From Corynebacterium confusum (GTDB lineage Bacteria > Actinomycetota > Actinomycetes > Mycobacteriales > Mycobacteriaceae), in contig NZ_CP047202.1 in assembly GCF_030408715.1 (NCBI RefSeq), positions 708,294 to 772,293 on the forward strand: DNA of 64,000 nt, in the 5' to 3' direction. The notes under the pieces were generated by a model that was not told the DNA's origin, did no database searches, and worked only from the letters and a program-made list of their open reading frames with translations. Position numbers and translations under genes: made by a program. This document shows, piece after piece, positions 58,105 through 64,000 of the stretch (the first letter of the stretch is position 1; each line of letters opens with the position of its first letter).

Positions 58105-59220
58105 TTAGTTTTTCGGGCGCTTGGTGTTGGCACGCACGCCGAGTAGCACGTCCTCCCAGTGTGGGGTCACGGCCTTACGGCGGCGCTTAGTCGGCTTCTT
58201 TTCCGGATCCGGGTTTTGGAGGAATTCCTCCGGGGAGTTTTCCTCCGCACCGCTACGTTCCGCGGAGCCGGAGCGGTCGCGGTCGTCGTCGCCGGAGTCC
58301 GCGGTGGCGGAGTCCGTGGGCGCGGAGGCGTCGTGCAGGGACTCGCCGTTGGCAGCGGAAACGGCCGCGGCGTCGTGCTCGTCGTCCCAGTCGTCGCCCA
58401 GCACCGCGGTCTCGTAGCGGTTGCCGCGTCCCACCGAGGTCAGCGAGCGCACTGGCTGTGCAAAGTCCGGGTCGGTTAGGTCTGCGGCCACGGAGTTGCG
58501 GGCCTCGACGGTCGGCTCGGAGGTCATGGTCTGCTTGAACAGCCACTCGGCCTCGTTGTCGGACAGGCCGGCGCGCCAGCGCAGGCAGATCACCCAGGGC
58601 TCGCCCTTCTCGCGGTAGGCGTCCCACTCGGCCTCGGCCAGGGTGTGCCCGCGGGCGGCGAAGGCGGTAGCCAGCACCTCCCAGAGGGTCAGCTTGGCCG
58701 GGCCGTCCTCGCGGACCGGGTGGGCCTGCTTGGCCATGTCCGCTACCCGGTAGCGCTCCAGCATTACCGGGTGGGCGAAGGATTCGAGGCGGGACTTGTC
58801 CACGCCCAGTTCCTCGGCCAGGCTGGCTGCCGATGCACCGGCCCGGATGCGGTGCTGAATCTCCGCTGGGCGCAGTGGCAGGGTCTTCTTGGACTCCGCG
58901 TGCGTGGCGGGCAGGGTCCGGCCCGTGGCCGAAGCCCCCGACGGCGACGCCGCGTGCAGGCGCGTCGGCGTGCTGGCGGCGCGAGCCGGGGAGCTTTCTC
59001 CCCGCTCGGCCTCGGAGTCTGTGCCGGTAGCGTCGGAATCCTGCGAGCTGTCAGCGTTTTCATTCCCGGCGCTGGTCTCGTCATCCGTAGGGCGGATGGT
59101 TGAGGCTAGCGTGGAGCGGGTCGCGTCGTCGACGGCGAGGAAGAATTCCTCCCCATCGTCGGAGCGCAACACCAGGGATGATTCGGTTGAGTCGCTGTTA
59201 ACTAAAAACAGCTCGCGCAT
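58105..59220 (-). CDS. sepH: septation protein SepH (DUF3071)
   Basis: 371 residues with GGAG 7 nt before ATG 59220. The N-terminal 35 residues (MRELFLVNSDSTESSLVLR) and the central helix-turn-helix region (LRPAEIQHRIRAGASAASLA) followed by RYRVADMAKQAHPV are diagnostic of SepH, an actinobacterial FtsZ activator that helps form division septa. Two disordered acidic linkers flank the core, and a basic segment PTKRRRKAVTPHWEDVLLG is near the C terminus. Neighbourhood with serC matches other actinobacteria. Confidence 0.92.
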   Translation of the reverse strand: MRELFLVNSDSTESSLVLRSDDGEEFFLAVDDATRSTLASTIRPTDDETSAGNENADSSQDSDATGTDSEAERGESSPARAASTPTRLHAASPSGASATGRTLPATHAESKKTLPLRPAEIQHRIRAGASAASLAEELGVDKSRLESFAHPVMLERYRVADMAKQAHPVREDGPAKLTLWEVLATAFAARGHTLAEAEWDAYREKGEPWVICLRWRAGLSDNEAEWLFKQTMTSEPTVEARNSVAADLTDPDFAQPVRSLTSVGRGNRYETAVLGDDWDDEHDAAAVSAANGESLHDASAPTDSATADSGDDDRDRSGSAERSGAEENSPEEFLQNPDPEKKPTKRRRKAVTPHWEDVLLGVRANTKRPKN

Positions 59221-59292
59221 GCGAGTCTCCTTCAGCCGTGGAGGACAGGGTTACTTGTGATGGGCTCCACTGTAGTCGACCCAAGGCAGAAT

Positions 59293-60456
<1,164 letters not shown>

Positions 60457-60711
60457 CTAAACGGCGACCAACCTATTTTCTGTCAGTTATTAGAATTTAA
60501 CCTAGAATGGGTGTATCGGTAACGGGAAACGAGGCGGTAGCGGCATTTAGCAGGACGCTTGTCCGGTTGGTGTAGTAGGGGTCACAGATAATTGGTAAAG
60601 TGGTGCCTGGTATGCCCGAACGCTTTTAGGGCATAGTATCGCTGGGTAAAGCCGACCGCATCTTTTTCTCTGGCTCCCAAGCGCGTAAAGGATTACAGAA
60701 AGGACAAGCAC

Positions 60712-62001
<1,290 letters not shown>

Positions 62002-62139
62002 AACCCACAATTCCGCAGGACGGCTGCCTGGCCCGGCTTCGGCTGGGCGGGCAGTTGCCTTATACTAGGGGATATTTGGTTCAGTGGTAGCCCCGCTGAA
62101 CATGCCAAATCTTCCCAATACTCCCAAGGAGAACTCCCC

Positions 62140-62499
62140 ATGGATAAGCCACAGATCGAAGCCCACACGGAGCCGGCGCCGACTGACGTCGTCATCGAGG
62201 ACATCGTCGTCGGCGACGGAGAGGAGGCACAGCCGGGTGGGCTGGTCGAGGTTCACTACGTGGGCGCGGATTACGAGACCAACCAGGAATTCGACTCTTC
62301 CTGGGACCGGGGCCAGTCCATCGAGTTCCCGCTGACCGGTCTGATTGCCGGTTGGCAGGAGGGCATCCCTGGCATGAAGGTGGGCGGGCGTCGCCAGCTC
62401 ATCATCCCGCCGGAGAAGGCCTATGGCCCGGCCGGCGGCGGGCACCCGCTGTCCGGTCGGACGCTGGTCTTCGTCATTGACCTGCTGCGCGCTTCCTAG
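62140..62499 (+). CDS. FKBP-type peptidyl-prolyl isomerase
   Basis: 119 residues, a single FKBP domain with no signal peptide, hence cytoplasmic. Core motifs VEVHYVGADYETNQEFDSSW, IAGWQEGIPGMKVGGRRQL, IPPEKAYG and LVFVIDLL are intact. It accelerates proline isomerisation during folding. AAGGAG lies 7 nt before ATG 62140. It follows gltA by 138 bp, the arrangement seen in C. glutamicum (fkbA). Confidence 0.93.
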   Translation: MDKPQIEAHTEPAPTDVVIEDIVVGDGEEAQPGGLVEVHYVGADYETNQEFDSSWDRGQSIEFPLTGLIAGWQEGIPGMKVGGRRQLIIPPEKAYGPAGGGHPLSGRTLVFVIDLLRAS

Positions 62500-62535
62500 C
62501 TGAGGCGGCCGGACGGTCTACCGCGTATTCTGTGC

Positions 62536-62567
62536 ATTCCCCCTCCCGGAAATCTGGGAGGGGGAAT
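62536..62567 (+). terminator. terminator after FKBP gene
   Basis: Perfect 12-bp arms ATTCCCCCTCCC / GGGAGGGGGAAT, followed by TTTCTT. Confidence 0.92.
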
Positions 62568-62610
62568 TTTCTTCTGCTTAGCCCACACGGGCGCGGGGTT
62601 TAGAGGCACA

Positions 62611-63474
62611 ATGGAGACTATGACAGTTCCATCAGTTAACTTCCACGACGACCGCTCTATGCCGCAGCTGGGCCTGGGCACCTACAAGCTCTACGGTGAG
62701 GAGTGCATCTCCGTGGTGCGCGAGGCCATCGAGCTGGGCTACCGTCATTTCGACACCGCCACCCTCTACGAAAACGAGGAAGCCTTGGGCCAGGCGCTCA
62801 ACGATGCCATCAGTGCTGGCGACGTGACCCGCGATGAGCTGTTCGTGACCTCGAAGGCGTGGCACGATCATCACGGCGCGGAGAAGGTCCAGGAGGCTTT
62901 TACCGAGTCACTGCGGAAGCTGGGCCTAGACTACCTGGATTTGTACATGATCCATTGGCCGTGGCCGCAGGGCGGGCTGTTCGTGGAGACCTTCGAGTCC
63001 ATCGCCCGGCTGCAGGGCATGGGGCAGATCGCCTCAGTGGGCGTGGCGAATTTCTACGAGGAGCCGCTGCAGGAGATCATTGACCAGACCGGCGTGGTGC
63101 CGGTGGTCAACCAGGTCGAGCTACACCCGGGTTTTACCCAGCCGGAGCTGCGAAGCTTCCATGCCGAGCACGACATTATCACCGAGGCCTGGTCGCCCCT
63201 GGCCCGTGGCGTCGTGTTGAGCAACCCAGTCATCGAGGAGGTCGCCCACAAGCACTCCGCCTCCCCGGGCCAGATCGCCTTGGCCTACCTCATGGATAAG
63301 GGGATTTCGGTCATCCCGAAGTCGGCGAAGCCCGAGCGGCTGAAGGAGAACCTGGGCGCGGTCGACGTCGAGCTAGAGGCGGCCGACATCGAGGCCATCG
63401 ACGGCCTGGAGGACCAGCAGGGCTTCGGCCGCATGTTTAAGGATCCGCGCGAATTCCCGGGGGTCAACGCTTAA
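62611..63474 (+). CDS. aldo/keto reductase
   Basis: 287 residues; NADPH-dependent reduction of carbonyls, cytoplasmic. The TIM-barrel AKR tetrad is visible: Asp in YRHFDTATLYENE with Tyr in the same motif, Lys in VTSKAWHDHHG, and His in DLYMIHWPWPQ. The C-terminal cofactor motif SVIPKSAKPERLKENL is present. It resembles 2,5-diketo-D-gluconate reductases, but the substrate is unknown. ATG 62611 has GAGG close upstream; ATG 62620 (MTVPSVNF) is an alternative. Confidence 0.92.
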   Translation: METMTVPSVNFHDDRSMPQLGLGTYKLYGEECISVVREAIELGYRHFDTATLYENEEALGQALNDAISAGDVTRDELFVTSKAWHDHHGAEKVQEAFTESLRKLGLDYLDLYMIHWPWPQGGLFVETFESIARLQGMGQIASVGVANFYEEPLQEIIDQTGVVPVVNQVELHPGFTQPELRSFHAEHDIITEAWSPLARGVVLSNPVIEEVAHKHSASPGQIALAYLMDKGISVIPKSAKPERLKENLGAVDVELEAADIEAIDGLEDQQGFGRMFKDPREFPGVNA

Positions 63475-63494
63475 GTCCACAGCCTATGCCATAA

Positions 63495-63523
63495 CCCCCG
63501 TTTGCAACCTTTGCAAGCGGGGG
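63495..63523 (+). terminator. terminator after aldo/keto reductase gene
   Basis: A 13-bp stem CCCCCGTTTGCAA / TTGCAAGCGGGGG with a 3-nt loop (one G-U pair), then CTTTCG. The stem includes two TTTGCAA elements that resemble RamB half-sites, probably by chance. Confidence 0.75.
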
Positions 63524-63646
63524 CTTTCGCGTATCTGGGGGTAATTTGCTAAGCAGTACTGGTGCAGGTCAGTCGGGGGAGTGGGGGTAGCTAATTTCTG
63601 CTAAGGCGAAAAACTTGGCCGATTTCGCAACCTTGCAGTGTGACTA

Positions 63647-63659
63647 AGGTAACTTACCT
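63647..63659. promoter_or_regulatory. palindrome upstream of DUF485 gene
   Basis: AGGTAA-C-TTACCT, a perfect 13-bp palindrome about 110 nt before the DUF485 start. It is two base pairs shorter than a DtxR core, so it is likely the site of a different regulator. Confidence 0.4.
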
Positions 63660-63769
63660 GGCAACGCAGATGTGATGGGTAGCTCATTGTTGGTTATCTG
63701 TGAAGCGTGTGTGAAATGTTCGCGGCCGCGACCGCGGACGAGGAAGTACGTTTAGTGAAGGAGAAAGCA

Positions 63770-64000
63770 GTGTCTGAAGTAGGTACTCCGCCGACCCAAC
63801 GGCGCGAACCCACAGCGGAAGACTTTATAGAGATGCAAAAGTCGCCGCAGTTTTCTGAACTGCGCGGCTCTTACCGGAAGTTCGCCTTCCCCATGACGGT
63901 GGCGTTTTTCGTGTGGTACGTCCTCTATGTGGTGATGGCCGTGTTCATGCCGGGCTTTATGGGGCAATCCCTGGGCGGTAACTGGAACGTCGGCCTGGTC
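63770..64000 (+). CDS. DUF485 membrane protein, 5' part
   Basis: 77 codons from GTG 63770, with AAGGAG upstream; the frame is open to the window end. The sequence SPQFSELRGSYRKFAFPMTV followed by a hydrophobic helix is the DUF485 signature. DUF485 proteins are small two-helix membrane proteins encoded directly before SSS-family acetate or monocarboxylate symporters (ActP, MctC), which should lie just outside the window. In C. glutamicum this pair is also near gltA. Confidence 0.88.
   Translation, partial: MSEVGTPPTQRREPTAEDFIEMQKSPQFSELRGSYRKFAFPMTVAFFVWYVLYVVMAVFMPGFMGQSLGGNWNVGLV

Noticed and set aside
63495..63523. RamB operator formed by two TTTGCAA elements
   Set aside because: The elements are the two arms of a terminator stem directly after the aldo/keto reductase gene, which explains their symmetry.

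Overview
The window reads as a chromosomal segment of a high-G+C actinobacterium of the genus Corynebacterium. Evidence: a 16S-23S-5S rRNA operon with no tRNA in its spacer; a tmRNA encoding the tag AEKNSQRDYALAA; the order hisN / IMPase / prfB / ftsE / ftsX / smpB / ssrA; the XPB helicase, Rpf, CspB, TrmH, SepH, SerC, GltA, FKBP order shared with mycobacteria and corynebacteria; and many start codons 6-8 nt after a -10 box (leaderless style). Species cannot be fixed from sequence reading alone.

Layout. 1-4000: the 3' end of a UPF0182 membrane protein gene, an initiator tRNA, then an A+T-richer islet with two unrecognised ORFs and the remains of two broken genes. 4055-9519: a galactose (Leloir) cluster: galM, a sodium/solute symporter, a small two-helix membrane protein, galT and galK, preceded by a LacI/GalR-shaped operator. 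9538-16545: an M20 amidohydrolase, a two-component system with an ABC-2 exporter, and a two-gene membrane module. 16701-17837: a secreted trypsin-like protease.

17951-25775 is core: histidinol-phosphatase and a paralog, release factor 2, an AbgT transporter, FtsEX, SmpB, a DUF488 protein and tmRNA. 26295-29398 is a second AbgT transporter translationally coupled to an M20 hydrolase, probably uptake and cleavage of aminoacyl conjugates. 29648-33550 is an iron-siderophore ABC importer (lipoprotein, two permeases, ATPase) behind DtxR-like half-sites. 33661-34569 is a BASS/arsenite-type permease.

34583-40364 is the rRNA operon with tandem promoters and a strong terminator. Then come a fumarase-superfamily lyase, a secreted VWA protein, an XPB-type helicase with its partner (frameshifted here at a run of six G), a NatAB-type exporter, an Rpf muralytic factor with a structured leader, CspB, a glutaminyl cyclase-like lipoprotein, an NCS2 purine permease, a TrmH methyltransferase, SepH, SerC, citrate synthase, FKBP, an aldo/keto reductase, and at the right edge the start of a DUF485 protein of the kind that precedes acetate/monocarboxylate symporters.

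The most interesting unexplained items are the small membrane partner of the galactose symporter, the Trp/Pro-repeat membrane protein module (15193-16545), the structured rpf leader, several strong palindromes in front of transporters, and the widespread leaderless promoter geometry. I found no CRISPR array, no intact transposase and no complete prophage.
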